A stretch of DNA of 33,850 nucleotides from an uncultured Mucilaginibacter sp. (GTDB lineage Bacteria; Bacteroidota; Bacteroidia; Sphingobacteriales; Sphingobacteriaceae): contig NZ_CALMAT010000123.1 in assembly GCF_937859865.1 (NCBI RefSeq), forward strand, positions 1 through 33,850. The letters run 5' to 3'. Position numbers and translations under genes: made by a program. This document shows positions 16,000 through 24,515 of the stretch, piece after piece (position 1 is the first letter of the stretch; every line of letters starts with the position of its first letter). The notes beneath the pieces were generated by a model. It did not search any database, was not told the DNA's origin, and was given only the letters and a program-made list of their open reading frames with translations.

Positions 16000-17070
16000 T
16001 CATTTCCCTAAAACCCTTTTTTCAACGCCTTCGTTGGTGATTTTTACCGGCAAAATCAAACCATCTTTATCAAAATACATTCGGTCAATGCAAGTTTCGC
16101 GGTGGTTACCATCCGTGGTAGTTAAAGGGCGGCGGTGGTAAACGATGTACCAGTCGTCCGTTTTTGGGATGTGGATAACCGAATGATGGCCGGCACCGGT
16201 TGCAATCGTTGGATCCTGCTGCAAAATCTTTCCAATACGTTTGAAAGGGCCCAAAGGCGAATCGCTGATGGCATACGCCACGCTATAATCAGGGCCGGTC
16301 CAGTTCCCTTCAGACCACATTAAATAATATTTGCCCTTTCGGGCAATCATGTAAGCACCTTCTACATAATGCTCCGGCGTGATGGATTTGAAAAGGCTGC
16401 CATCAGCAAAAGGGATAAAACCGGTAAAATCAGCATTTAGTTTGCCGATGTTGCAATGCTGCCAGCCGCCGTAAATCAGGTAATATTCACCGTTTACATC
16501 TTTAAACACAAACTGGTCAATGGGTTGCGCGTGGTTGTAAAACTTGCTAACCAAAGGTTTGCCCAAATGATCAATAAAAGGGCCGCCGGGTTTATCGGAA
16601 ACGGCAACGCCAATACCGCCCAACTGGTTGTCGTTTTGAATGTCGTTCGCGCCAAAAAACAAATAATATTTTCCGTCTTTCCGGGTAATGGAAGGCGCCC
16701 AGATAGAGTAAGCTGCCCATTTTACATTTTCTATAGATAAAACTTTGGGATGTTTTTTCCAATGGACAAGGTCTTTGGAAGAGAAAGCATCCAAAAAAGT
16801 TTGCTTTAAATATTGTTTGTTGATGGTGTTTTGCTGCGTTTTTAATTGCAACGGCGAAAGTTTGGGCTGAGGTGAAGGTTTACCGTAATCATCAGAATAA
16901 GTTGGATAAATCCAGTACGTATCATCAAAAATAATCCCTTCCGGATCGGCATACCAACCGGGGAAAACCGGGTTTCCGGATGTTGTCGCCGCCTTTTTTT
17001 GTTGGGCAAATAAGGTGTTTCCTCCAATCAGCAGGAAAATAGCAAGGAATGCGAGGCTTGTTTTTTTCAA
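16000..17070 (-). CDS. Secreted GH43 family glycosidase
   Basis: 356 residues with a signal peptide ending LFA-QQ. The five-bladed propeller signatures are present: FPGWYADPEGIIFDDTYWIY with the general base Asp42; SIWAPSITRKDGKYYLFFGA; AQPIDQFVF with the pKa-tuning Asp185; HYVEGAYMI with the general acid Glu237; and a late GAGHHSVIHIPKTDDWYIVYHR supplying the conserved His. All three catalytic carboxylates are in place, so it should be active. GH43 enzymes remove arabinose, xylose or galactose residues from plant polysaccharides; the exact activity cannot be read from sequence alone. It is transcribed toward pta with 95 bp between, and divergent from the 93-residue gene. No SusC/SusD pair lies in the window. 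Confidence 0.9.
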   Translation of the reverse strand: MKKTSLAFLAIFLLIGGNTLFAQQKKAATTSGNPVFPGWYADPEGIIFDDTYWIYPTYSDDYGKPSPQPKLSPLQLKTQQNTINKQYLKQTFLDAFSSKDLVHWKKHPKVLSIENVKWAAYSIWAPSITRKDGKYYLFFGANDIQNDNQLGGIGVAVSDKPGGPFIDHLGKPLVSKFYNHAQPIDQFVFKDVNGEYYLIYGGWQHCNIGKLNADFTGFIPFADGSLFKSITPEHYVEGAYMIARKGKYYLMWSEGNWTGPDYSVAYAISDSPLGPFKRIGKILQQDPTIATGAGHHSVIHIPKTDDWYIVYHRRPLTTTDGNHRETCIDRMYFDKDGLILPVKITNEGVEKRVLGK

Positions 17071-17142
17071 TTTTATTAGGATAAGCTGGTTTAGGCGGTC
17101 AGGTTTTTTTTGGAAAGATCGGTTTTATCCGGCAAATTTCAA

Positions 17143-17173
17143 ATGCTTCTTTTACCGGCAAAAAATCAGTGAT
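17143..17173. repeat. Repeat singlet upstream of GH43
   Basis: ATGCTTCTTTTA (17143-17154), then CCGGC and AAAAAATCAGTGATCAAAG. The tail matches the subtype seen in doublet 2. It lies 73 bp before the GH43 start, in a divergent promoter region. Confidence 0.8.
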
Positions 17174-17257
17174 CAAAGCGTTTGTTTTCAAAAAATCAAC
17201 ACTAATAAAGGTTCTAAAAACGGATAAAAATATTTTCATTTCAGGTATTTATACGTA

Positions 17258-17287
17258 TTTTGTTGCAACAATATTTACCTACATTTA
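17258..17287 (+). promoter_or_regulatory. Weak promoter candidate for the 93-residue gene
   Basis: TTTG (17259-17262) and TACATTTA (17280-17287) with a 17-bp spacer, one base and two bases off the Bacteroidota consensus, 19 bp before the ATG at 17307. Confidence 0.3.
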
Positions 17288-17306
17288 CTTTATTTAACTA
17301 AAAACT

Positions 17307-17588
17307 ATGAAAACGGAATTGACCAAACGTTTGCTGGGTTTTTTGATCAAACGAGGGTATAAATATTGCCTTTCTCAAATCACCTGTATTGATAAACAAG
17401 ATGCCTACACCGGCATTACTTTAAAGCCTGTAAAAAAGCACCCAAACCTGGGCAAGCTGCCGCAGCCATTTCAAAATTATTACAACATTATACAAGAACC
17501 GCTGCAAATGGCATCCGGGATATCAGGCACGCAAATTTGGGTAGAGCTGAGCGGAAAAGACTTTGAAAGGTTCCATAACGTAACTTAG
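17307..17588 (+). CDS. Small protein of unknown function (93 aa)
   Basis: The product starts MKTELTKRLLGFLIKRGYKY and continues through a Cys-containing CLSQITCIDK, TYTGI-like turn and KLPQPFQNYYNI, ending in a charged KDFERFHNV segment. There is no signal peptide and no motif I know. The ATG follows an AT-rich leader with a weak promoter, and the ORF fills the space between divergent GH43 and the convergent 326-residue gene without leaving gaps, which supports it. Its stop is 24 bp from the convergent stop; that gap carries a TAAAAAAAGCAC variant of the repeat core (17593-17604). Confidence 0.55.
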   Translation: MKTELTKRLLGFLIKRGYKYCLSQITCIDKQDAYTGITLKPVKKHPNLGKLPQPFQNYYNIIQEPLQMASGISGTQIWVELSGKDFERFHNVT

Positions 17589-17612
17589 ACGTTAAAAAAA
17601 GCACCGGAAAGC

Positions 17613-18593
17613 TTAATGTTCGGCCAGCAGTTCCTTCAGTTTTAAAAGTACGGTTTTGGATTTTTGATCGCTGCTGTTCCAGTTGCCTTTGTTGTATTGG
17701 TTAATTAACTGGGCCAATGAGGTATCAAAAGCTTTTTCTGCGTCCGCCCGTTGTTTTTCTGTTACGCTGATTTGAAGTTCGGGCAAACTGATCTGGTAAA
17801 AACCGTCTTTCACCCGCACTTCTGCCGAAAGCTGCCTGCTCAGGAAAACAACTTTTTGGTCAACCTTAACTTTTTTAACTTGGTAAGGATAAACATCTTG
17901 CCGGGCAGTTTCTGTAACCAAAACTTTTTTATAAGTTGACCTTTTGCCAAAAAGGTCGTTTTCTTCGCCCGTTTTAACCAATTGGTAATACGTTTCTATC
18001 GCTTCTTTGGCTTTTTTTACAGCTTCGAGCATCAGTTTGGTCAGCAATTCCTGGTCATCTGTTTTAAGCCATTTTTTTGAAGTTGATGTTGGACTGTCCC
18101 CAAAATAAACGGTAAAGTTTTCCTGGTTGATCAGTTCATCATAAATTGGTTTAAAAATATTGATCCGTTGTTTTGCGCTGTATCTTTCGGCCATCTTTTC
18201 GACAGTATCGGAACTAAAAAAAGCATCGGTAAAAACAGTATCGGCAAACAAAGCAAAGCATGCTTCTTTTAGGGCCATAAAATTGGTAAGTGTTTTAAAC
18301 GGATAATTTGCGGGCGAAAGATCAGGCGCGAGAGCAAAAGTCATCCGGGCGAAATCAAAATCAGTCATCCAAAGTTTTGTTGCCGCCAAAAACAGCTTGG
18401 TTTCTTTTTTTAAGGCCGAAGTTTGCTCGCTGTACCGGTTTTGGATTTCGGCTTCTGCCAAGTTTACAAAAGAAGTTTCCAGTGCATTTAGTATTTTGGC
18501 CAAAGCGCCTGCCCCGATCACTTTTTCCTGCGCCGGCTGCAGTTCTATCCTGATGTAAACCGCTTGTATCGCCTTGTTAAAAAACGTTTGCAC
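17613..18593 (-). CDS. Unrecognised cytoplasmic protein (326 aa) containing repeat-derived sequence
   Basis: No signal peptide or membrane span. It is largely helical and charged with many Lys, Glu and Gln residues (VEKMAERYSAKQRINIFKPIYDEL; LLTKLMLEAVKKAKEAIETYYQL) and a short beta-type section around residue 240-270 (VVFLSRQLSAEVRVKDGFYQISLPE). I recognise no family. Residues about 108-126 (FMALKEAC to FTDAFFSS) are coded by three copies of the repeat core: TAAAAAAAGCAT at 18215, TAAAAACAGTAT at 18230 and ATGCTTCTTTTA at 18260, the last with its TAAAATTGGT tail. The segment may be an insertion that stayed in frame. It is divergent from the MOSC gene. Confidence 0.65.
   Translation of the reverse strand: MQTFFNKAIQAVYIRIELQPAQEKVIGAGALAKILNALETSFVNLAEAEIQNRYSEQTSALKKETKLFLAATKLWMTDFDFARMTFALAPDLSPANYPFKTLTNFMALKEACFALFADTVFTDAFFSSDTVEKMAERYSAKQRINIFKPIYDELINQENFTVYFGDSPTSTSKKWLKTDDQELLTKLMLEAVKKAKEAIETYYQLVKTGEENDLFGKRSTYKKVLVTETARQDVYPYQVKKVKVDQKVVFLSRQLSAEVRVKDGFYQISLPELQISVTEKQRADAEKAFDTSLAQLINQYNKGNWNSSDQKSKTVLLKLKELLAEH
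18215..18288. repeat. Cluster of three repeat cores inside a coding sequence
   Basis: TAAAAAAAGCAT (18215-18226), TAAAAACAGTAT (18230-18241) and ATGCTTCTTTTA (18260-18271), then GGGCCATAAAATTGGTAAGTG. The outer two are in opposite orientation, as in an intergenic doublet but shorter. Confidence 0.75.
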
Positions 18594-18701
18594 TGTGTTT
18601 GTCCTGCTCTTTAAAAAATGTAGTTAGGAAACAAACGAAGCTTTTTTTGTTTGATTTTTGCATTTAGGTTTTATACCGGTTTTTAATCAGCCTAAAACTT
18701 A

Positions 18702-18728
18702 ATGCTTCTTTTACCGGGTAAAATTTAA
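18702..18728. repeat. Repeat singlet in the leader of the MOSC gene
   Basis: ATGCTTCTTTTA (18702-18713), then CCGGG and TAAAATTTAAACC. It ends about 12 bp before the ATG at 18740, so it is probably in the mRNA leader. Confidence 0.8.
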
Positions 18729-18739
18729 ACCAGCAAAAC

Positions 18740-19234
18740 ATGCCATTCTACAAAAATTCTCCGCTTCAAAAACTGATTGACACGTTGCCGCAACAAGGAA
18801 AAGTATGCTGGATTGGTGTACGGACAGCCAGAAAAAAGGAGGTGCTTGTTTTAAAAACCGTGGAAGCCATCACGCAAAAAGGGCTGGCAGGCGATCATTT
18901 TTCCGGTTCTGAAGGTAGTAAAAGACAGGTTACTTTGATCCAGCAGGAACACCTCGGTGCCATTGCTTCTTTTATGCAGGTAAAAGAAGTATCAGCGGAA
19001 ATGCTGAGGCGCAATTTAGTAATTCAAGGCATTAACCTGCTGGCCTTAAAAGATAAAACGTTTTGGGTAGGCGAAGTTTTGCTGGAATATACGGGCGAGT
19101 GCCATCCTTGTTCGCGGATGGAAGAAATTTTGGGCGAAGGCGGGTACAATGCCGTCCGCGGGTATGGCGGGATTACGGCGCGGATATTAAACGGCGGGAC
19201 GATAAGCCTGGGCGATGCGCTTAAAGTAGCATGA
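18740..19234 (+). CDS. MOSC domain protein
   Basis: 164 residues. The MOSC (molybdenum cofactor sulfurase C-terminal) pattern is clear: GLAGDHFSGSEGSKRQVTLIQQEHL near 48-72, LRRNLVIQGINLLALKDKTFWVGEVLLEYTGECHPCSRMEE, and the closing RGYGGITARILNGGTISLGD. Cys121/Cys124 in the GECHPCSRM motif include the conserved family cysteine that handles sulfur. Single-domain MOSC proteins are linked to sulfur transfer for Mo enzymes or to detoxification of N-hydroxylated or purine-analogue compounds; nothing nearby tells which. Residues about 75-85 (ASFMQVKEVS) are coded by a back-to-back repeat pair that forms a near-perfect hairpin in the mRNA. Confidence 0.9.
   Translation: MPFYKNSPLQKLIDTLPQQGKVCWIGVRTARKKEVLVLKTVEAITQKGLAGDHFSGSEGSKRQVTLIQQEHLGAIASFMQVKEVSAEMLRRNLVIQGINLLALKDKTFWVGEVLLEYTGECHPCSRMEEILGEGGYNAVRGYGGITARILNGGTISLGDALKVA
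18962..18992. repeat. Palindromic head-to-head repeat pair inside the MOSC gene
   Basis: ATTGCTTCTTTTA (18962-18974), six bases TGCAGG, then TAAAAGAAGTAT (18981-18992): two cores in inverted orientation with almost no spacer, making a 12-bp stem with a single mismatch in the transcript. Confidence 0.75.
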
Positions 19235-19354
19235 AACCCAATAAATAGGTTGGAGTAATTTTATATTTTGCTATTGCAACAATTGCGTTACCGGCAATTA
19301 ACCAGCAACAATATGTTCAATTTTGTGTTTCGATAGCAGTAACCATAATTACTG

Positions 19355-19738
19355 ATGCACCCTTTTCAATCTGTAAAAATATTAATTTTCATCCTTGCTG
19401 TTTTGCTGGTTGCAAAACCGGTGGTTGCATTTAATATGTACAAAAGGGTTTTAAATACGGATAATCAGTCTAACCGTTTTTTGCTATCTAAGCTGATCAG
19501 AAAAAGAAAAGAAGGGGAATACACGGAAGATGTTGTGGCAGAAATGAGTTCTGTTCAACAAAAAATTGCTGCTCCAATTTTTAAACTGTTGCTGCGTTAT
19601 GCTTCTTTTATCGCACTATTTTTAGGTTTCGGGTTTTGGGATTCCATCCGTAAAATCACCTTTCATTTAAAAAACACTTTTTTTAAAATTGTACCCGCGG
19701 ACCAGTATTTCCTGCTGTTTGGCAAACTAAGCATTTGA
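19355..19738 (+). CDS. Small membrane protein of unknown function (127 aa)
   Basis: It opens with a hydrophobic segment (VKILIFILAVLLVAKPVVAF, residues 7-26) that is either a signal peptide or a membrane anchor. A basic region LLSKLIRKRKEGEY follows, then a second hydrophobic segment YASFIALFLGFGFW around 85-98. No family is recognised. ASF in the second segment is coded by a repeat core (19599-19610). The stop is followed within 20 bp by an intrinsic terminator, so it is expressed separately from the efflux operon downstream. Confidence 0.55.
   Translation: MHPFQSVKILIFILAVLLVAKPVVAFNMYKRVLNTDNQSNRFLLSKLIRKRKEGEYTEDVVAEMSSVQQKIAAPIFKLLLRYASFIALFLGFGFWDSIRKITFHLKNTFFKIVPADQYFLLFGKLSI
19599..19610. 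repeat. Repeat core inside a small membrane-protein gene
   Basis: ATGCTTCTTTTA followed by TCGCACTATTTTTAGG, read as Tyr-Ala-Ser-Phe-Ile. The tail is degenerate. Confidence 0.55.
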
Positions 19739-19755
19739 TTTTTTCTGAAAAATTT

Positions 19756-19781
19756 CAGCCGCAATTTCTTCGGCTGTTTTT
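19756..19781 (+). terminator. Intrinsic terminator ahead of the efflux operon
   Basis: CAGCCG (19756-19761) pairs with CGGCTG (19771-19776), followed by TTTTT. It sits inside a larger inverted repeat: TTTTCTGAAAAA at 19741-19752 and TTTTTCAGAAAA at 19822-19833. Confidence 0.65.
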
Positions 19782-19847
19782 GAATTGGGCAAGTTTTTCC
19801 GCTTGCACCAGCCCTCGTTATTTTTTCAGAAAATCTAACAACCACTT

Positions 19848-21239
19848 ATGCTTAGCTTTAAAAAAGCTTGTGTACTGTTCCTGCTCTTTTTAATAGAAAG
19901 CCGGGTTTATGCACAGCAACAACCTGCACAAATCAATCTAAATACTTTACTCAACCGCATTAGCCAAAATGCGCCTTCCTTAATAACAGATTCTGCTGCC
20001 ATTAAAATCCGCCAGGCAGAAGCAAAGGAAACACGGTATAACTGGCTGCCCAACCTAAATTTGAATTACCAGGCCGATATTGGCACTAATAATAATACAG
20101 CTGGTGGTTATTTTGGCTTTGGCATTATTCCGTCTAATACGGGTGGCAGGCGCACTACCAGCAATACCGACCCGGCTTTAACCAATTTAGGTATTGCTTC
20201 TTTTGATTGGGAAATTTACAACTTTGGCGCTTATGGCGCCCAGAATAAAGTGGCAGCTTCTGAAGTCAATACCGAACAAAACCTGTTTCTTCGTTCCAAA
20301 TTTCAGTTGCAGGGTTATGCCATCAGTAGTTACCTGGAACTGCTGCGCCTGCAAGGACTGCTTTTGATTCAGCAGAAAAACATTCAGCGGAACGAAGAGA
20401 TCCGGCGTTCTATTTTGTCGCTTGCCCGTAGCGGCGTAAGGGCTGGTGTAGATACTTCTATTGCAACGGCAGAACTTTCTAAAGCACGGTTAAATTATAT
20501 CGAACTGGCCAACCAATCCAAACAGGTGCAGTTGCAGCTTGCCGCTATCAGCGGTATCCCTGCCGTGCAAATGGTTGCCGATACCAATGCAATCCCTCAG
20601 TTGATCTCTTCTGCACCTGTTGCGGCTTTGCCGGGAATAGATACAGCCAATCATCCTTTAATTAACTATTACAAATCACTTTACGAAACCAGCCGGCAAC
20701 GAGAATTACTGGTTAAAAAAAGCTATAACCCTAAAATATTATTGGAAGGGGCGGCTTGGGGGCGTGGCGCAAGTGTTGACAACAGTGATAATTTTAATGC
20801 TTTATCAACCGGCTGGGGCTTTCAACGCAGTAATTATTTGGTCGGCGTAGGCATTAGTTATAATATTTTTGATTTAAAAAGAAGGCAGCTTCGGCTTGGG
20901 GTTCAAAGGGCAGCAACCAATTATTCTTTAAAAACTTTGCAGGAACAGCAAAATGTGTTGTCGCTGAGTTTGGGCCAGGCCAATGCAGAATTATTTACGG
21001 CCCAAGACCGGCTTCGCGAAATACCCATACAGTTGCAGGCGGCCGAATCGGCATACCGGCGCAACTTCTCGCTTTATAAAAACGGCTTGACCAATATTGT
21101 GGAGCTGGATGCCGCTTTAAATATTCTTTTCCGAGCAGAAACGGATTATACCAATGCCCAAAATGCTTACTGCCGGGCCTTGTTCCAAAAAGCCCTCGCC
21201 CAAAACCAAGTTGGGTCATTACTTAACCTATTAAAATAA
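19848..21239 (+). CDS. TolC-family outer-membrane efflux protein
   Basis: 463 residues with a signal peptide ending RVYA-QQ. The OEP (outer membrane efflux protein) repeat is evident: a first helical pair INLNTLLNRISQNAPSLI / AEAKETRYNWLPNLNLNYQ and the second copy HPLINYYKSLYETSRQRELLVKKSYNPKILLEGAAWGRG, each followed by strand sequence and long coiled-coil helices; the end has RNFSLYKNGLTNIVELDAALN, the typical last-helix signature. It forms the outer-membrane exit duct of a tripartite pump. The stop is 7 bp from the RND gene start. The order TolC-RND-adaptor differs from the common adaptor-RND-TolC order. GIASFDW (20194) is coded by a near-match to the repeat core. Confidence 0.92.
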   Translation: MLSFKKACVLFLLFLIESRVYAQQQPAQINLNTLLNRISQNAPSLITDSAAIKIRQAEAKETRYNWLPNLNLNYQADIGTNNNTAGGYFGFGIIPSNTGGRRTTSNTDPALTNLGIASFDWEIYNFGAYGAQNKVAASEVNTEQNLFLRSKFQLQGYAISSYLELLRLQGLLLIQQKNIQRNEEIRRSILSLARSGVRAGVDTSIATAELSKARLNYIELANQSKQVQLQLAAISGIPAVQMVADTNAIPQLISSAPVAALPGIDTANHPLINYYKSLYETSRQRELLVKKSYNPKILLEGAAWGRGASVDNSDNFNALSTGWGFQRSNYLVGVGISYNIFDLKRRQLRLGVQRAATNYSLKTLQEQQNVLSLSLGQANAELFTAQDRLREIPIQLQAAESAYRRNFSLYKNGLTNIVELDAALNILFRAETDYTNAQNAYCRALFQKALAQNQVGSLLNLLK

Positions 21240-21246
21240 CAAGTAT

Positions 21247-24200
21247 ATGTCAATGGTCACCTCCGCACTCAAAAGGCCGATCACCACGATGGTCATCACC
21301 ATGAGCCTTTTAATATTTGCAGTGCTTGCCGCAATAAAAATCCCGATTGATATTTTCCCGCAGCTAAACCTGCCTACCATTTATGTGATTGAATCTTATG
21401 GTGGTATGTCGCCACAGCAAATGGAAGGTTTTTTCTCCACTGGTTTGCAAAACCAGTTTTTATACATCAACGGGATAAAAAACATCACCAGTAAAAATAT
21501 CCAGGGCCTGACATTGATTAAACTGGAGTTTTACGAAAGCACCAACATGGCCGAAGCTTCGGCACAGGTAGCTTTGCAGGTAAACCGGGCCACCAGTTTT
21601 TTTCCGCCGGGAGCTTTGCCGCCGCAGGTTATCCGTTTTGATGCCTCTTCTTTGCCGGTTGGGCAGTTGGTTTTTTCAAGCCCTTCCCGAAGCCTAAAAG
21701 ATATTTATGATTTGGCCGCCACGCGCATCCGGCCGATGTTTTCTACCATTCCCGGCCTTTCTGCACCTCCGCCGTTTGGCGCCAATGCACGTTCGATCAC
21801 GATTAATGTTGATCCCGACAAGCTGCGCAGTTATAATCTCACGCCGGACGAAGTGGTAGATGCGCTTTCTAAGTTCAATGTAATGTCGCCTTCGGGCAAC
21901 CTTCGGTTGGATAATACCATTTATCTGACAACGATGAACAGCCTAATCAGGAATTCAGAAAACTTTGGCAACATTCCGGTTAAAACCCAAAATGGTGTGC
22001 CCATTTTTGTAAAGGATGTGGCGCGGGTGGCCGATGCCGCCGATGTTACCGTAGATTATGCTTTGATCAATGGCAAGCGTTCCGTCTATATTCCGGTGGT
22101 AAAAACAGCAGATGCTTCTACCTGGACAGTGGTGCAAAACCTGAAAAGCAAATTGCCAGAAATGCAGTCTTTGCTGCCGGATGATGTAAAGCTTTCCTAC
22201 GAGTTTGACCAGTCCATCTTTGTGGTGAATGCGGTAAAAAGCTTAATGACCGAAGGCGGCCTGGGCGCTTTGCTAACCGGTTTAATGGTACTGCTTTTTT
22301 TGCGCGATTGGCGAAGCAGTTTGATTGTGGTGATTACCATCCCGGTTTCTATCCTGATCGGTGTGTTATTACTTAGCCTTTTTGGGCAGACGATCAATAT
22401 CATGACCTTGAGCGGTTTGGCGTTGGCAATTGGTATTCTGGTTGACCAGGCCACGGTTACCATCGAAAATATCCACCAGCATTTAGAAATGGGCAAATCC
22501 AAACGGCTGGCAATTTATGATGCTTGCGAAGAAATTGCCTTTCCGTTATTGCTGATCCTGCTTTGTATCCTTGCTGTTTTTGCACCCTCTTTTTTAATGA
22601 ACGGTATCCCAAAAGCCATGTTTTTGCCGCTTTCTATGTCTATCGGTTTAACCATGATCGTATCTTATGTGCTGGCACAAACGGTTGTTCCAATTTTAAG
22701 CAATTGGCTGATTAAAGCAGACCGTTATCAACATGGGCAGCATGGACATATTCATGCACATGCTGGGGAAGCATTAGACCGGCGGGAAGAAACCCAGGTA
22801 AACAACCATCGTTCTACCGAAGTAAATGAGCCGGGGGAAAATGATTTTTTTGAAAGGATAAAAGGAAAGTTTACCAGTATTCTCACCCGGTGGATGCCAA
22901 ACAAACGCATAATTGTTCCTTTTTACTTAGTAACTGTTGTGCTGCTGGCGGGCCTATGCTTCTTTTATATAGGAAAAGATATGATGCCGAAAATAAACAA
23001 CGGCCAGTTCCAGATGCGCATTAAAGAACCGGAAGGCACACGCTTAGAACGAACGGAGGATAAGTTTAAGCAGGTATTGCAGATCATCAATAAAACGGTA
23101 AATAACCATGTGGAGATTACTTCCGGTTATATCGGGTTGATCCCGAGCAGTTATGGCAGCAGTAACTTGTATATTTTCAATACCGGTACGCACGAAGCAG
23201 TTTTGCAGGTAAACCTCGACGAAAAATACAAGGTAAACATGGACGAGCTGAAAGACGCGCTTCGCAAAAACATTACGCACGAACTGCCTGAACTGCAAAT
23301 TACTTTTGAACCAATTGACATGACCGAAAAGATCATGAGCCAGGGTGCATCAACACCAATTGAAGTGCAAGTTGCCGGAAAAGACATGCAGCAAATTGAA
23401 GGTTACGCCAATAAGGTAGTTGGTAAGCTTAAAAAAATCAGTTACCTGCGCGATGTACAAATTGTACAGCCACTGAAATTCCCGGTTATCGCCATAACGC
23501 TTGATCGTTTAAAAGCGGCACAATTAGGCTTGAATGTTAAAGATATTGCCCGGTCCGTTACAGCCAGCACTTCTTCCAGCCGTTTTACCGAGAAAAATTT
23601 GTGGCTGGATGAAAAAGGCGCTTACACTTATCAGGTTCAGGTACAAGTGCCGGAGTATGTGATGAACACGATGGACCAGTTGAAAGAAATCCCATTGGTT
23701 AAAGGGCAAAGCAGCCCGGTTTTGAGCGATATTGCCACTTTTAAAACCACGTATGTTCCGGGTGAATACGACCGGAGCGGGCCGCGCCGCTTTCTTACCG
23801 TTAGTGCCAATATCTATAAAAAAGATTTGGCCACAGCTACTTCTGACGTTAAAAAAGCCGTAGCATCATTAGGCACGCCGCCAAAAGGTTTGTTAGCAAC
23901 CATCGGTGGAATGTCGGGATTGCTGGTTGATACTTTATCCAGTTTGCAAAACGGTTTGCTGTTTGCCATCCTGGTTATTTTCCTGTTGCTGGCGGCCAAT
24001 TACCAATCGTTTAAAGTTTCTTTAACGGTGCTTTCTACTGTTCCTGCGGTGGTATTAGGTTCGTTGGTTATGTTGCTGATTACCGGTTCCACACTCAACC
24101 TGCAATCCTACATGGGCATGATTATGTCGGTTGGTGTATCGGTGGCCAATGCCATCCTGATTGTAACCAACGCCGAAAACCTAAGATTGGAATACAGGGA

Positions 24201-24510
24201 TGCCACCAAAGCTGCCATCACCAGTGCTTCCATCCGTTTGCGGCCAATATTGATGACGAGCTTGGCCATGATTGCAGGAATGATCCCGATGGCTTCCGGA
24301 ATGGGGGAAGCAGGCGAACAATCCGCACCGCTGGGCCGCGCTGTAATTGGTGGTTTATTCGCATCAACATTAGCGGCTTTATTTATCCTGCCGCAAGTGT
24401 TTGCCTGGGTACAAGGCAAAACCACTTATGATTCGCCTGCATTGATGCCCGAAGATGAACAAGAACCGGAAAAACACACGTACACCAACCTCGAACCAAT
24501 TAACGCATAA
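21247..24510 (+). CDS. RND efflux permease with atypical proton-relay residues
   Basis: 1087 residues, the length of an HAE1-type RND pump with an extended central loop. TM1 is MVITMSLLIFAVLAAIKIPIDIFPQ; the first periplasmic region carries YGGMSPQQMEGF, TM2-6 lie at about 330-490, TM7 starts near 565, and TM8-12 lie at about 905-1065. TM4 reads AIGILVDQATVTIENIH: Asp400 is kept, but the second Asp of the AcrB pair is Gln401. In TM10 the AcrB Lys940 position is Ala967 (SVANAILIV). So the canonical Asp-Asp-Lys relay is reduced to one Asp, as in some non-AcrB RND subfamilies. The cytoplasmic loop after TM6 is long and His-rich (HGQHGHIHAHAGE near 496-508), a possible metal-binding element. The substrate is unknown. 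It is cotranscribed with the TolC and adaptor genes; a repeat core lies in TM7 (22956). Confidence 0.9.
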   Translation: MSMVTSALKRPITTMVITMSLLIFAVLAAIKIPIDIFPQLNLPTIYVIESYGGMSPQQMEGFFSTGLQNQFLYINGIKNITSKNIQGLTLIKLEFYESTNMAEASAQVALQVNRATSFFPPGALPPQVIRFDASSLPVGQLVFSSPSRSLKDIYDLAATRIRPMFSTIPGLSAPPPFGANARSITINVDPDKLRSYNLTPDEVVDALSKFNVMSPSGNLRLDNTIYLTTMNSLIRNSENFGNIPVKTQNGVPIFVKDVARVADAADVTVDYALINGKRSVYIPVVKTADASTWTVVQNLKSKLPEMQSLLPDDVKLSYEFDQSIFVVNAVKSLMTEGGLGALLTGLMVLLFLRDWRSSLIVVITIPVSILIGVLLLSLFGQTINIMTLSGLALAIGILVDQATVTIENIHQHLEMGKSKRLAIYDACEEIAFPLLLILLCILAVFAPSFLMNGIPKAMFLPLSMSIGLTMIVSYVLAQTVVPILSNWLIKADRYQHGQHGHIHAHAGEALDRREETQVNNHRSTEVNEPGENDFFERIKGKFTSILTRWMPNKRIIVPFYLVTVVLLAGLCFFYIGKDMMPKINNGQFQMRIKEPEGTRLERTEDKFKQVLQIINKTVNNHVEITSGYIGLIPSSYGSSNLYIFNTGTHEAVLQVNLDEKYKVNMDELKDALRKNITHELPELQITFEPIDMTEKIMSQGASTPIEVQVAGKDMQQIEGYANKVVGKLKKISYLRDVQIVQPLKFPVIAITLDRLKAAQLGLNVKDIARSVTASTSSSRFTEKNLWLDEKGAYTYQVQVQVPEYVMNTMDQLKEIPLVKGQSSPVLSDIATFKTTYVPGEYDRSGPRRFLTVSANIYKKDLATATSDVKKAVASLGTPPKGLLATIGGMSGLLVDTLSSLQNGLLFAILVIFLLLAANYQSFKVSLTVLSTVPAVVLGSLVMLLITGSTLNLQSYMGMIMSVGVSVANAILIVTNAENLRLEYRDATKAAITSASIRLRPILMTSLAMIAGMIPMASGMGEAGEQSAPLGRAVIGGLFASTLAALFILPQVFAWVQGKTTYDSPALMPEDEQEPEKHTYTNLEPINA
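22956..22967. repeat. Repeat core inside the RND permease gene
   Basis: ATGCTTCTTTTA followed by TATAGGAAAAG, read as Cys-Phe-Phe-Tyr in TM7. This is the only in-gene copy in a different codon phase, and the tail is not conserved, so it may be chance. Confidence 0.4.
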
Positions 24511-24515
24511 CCACC

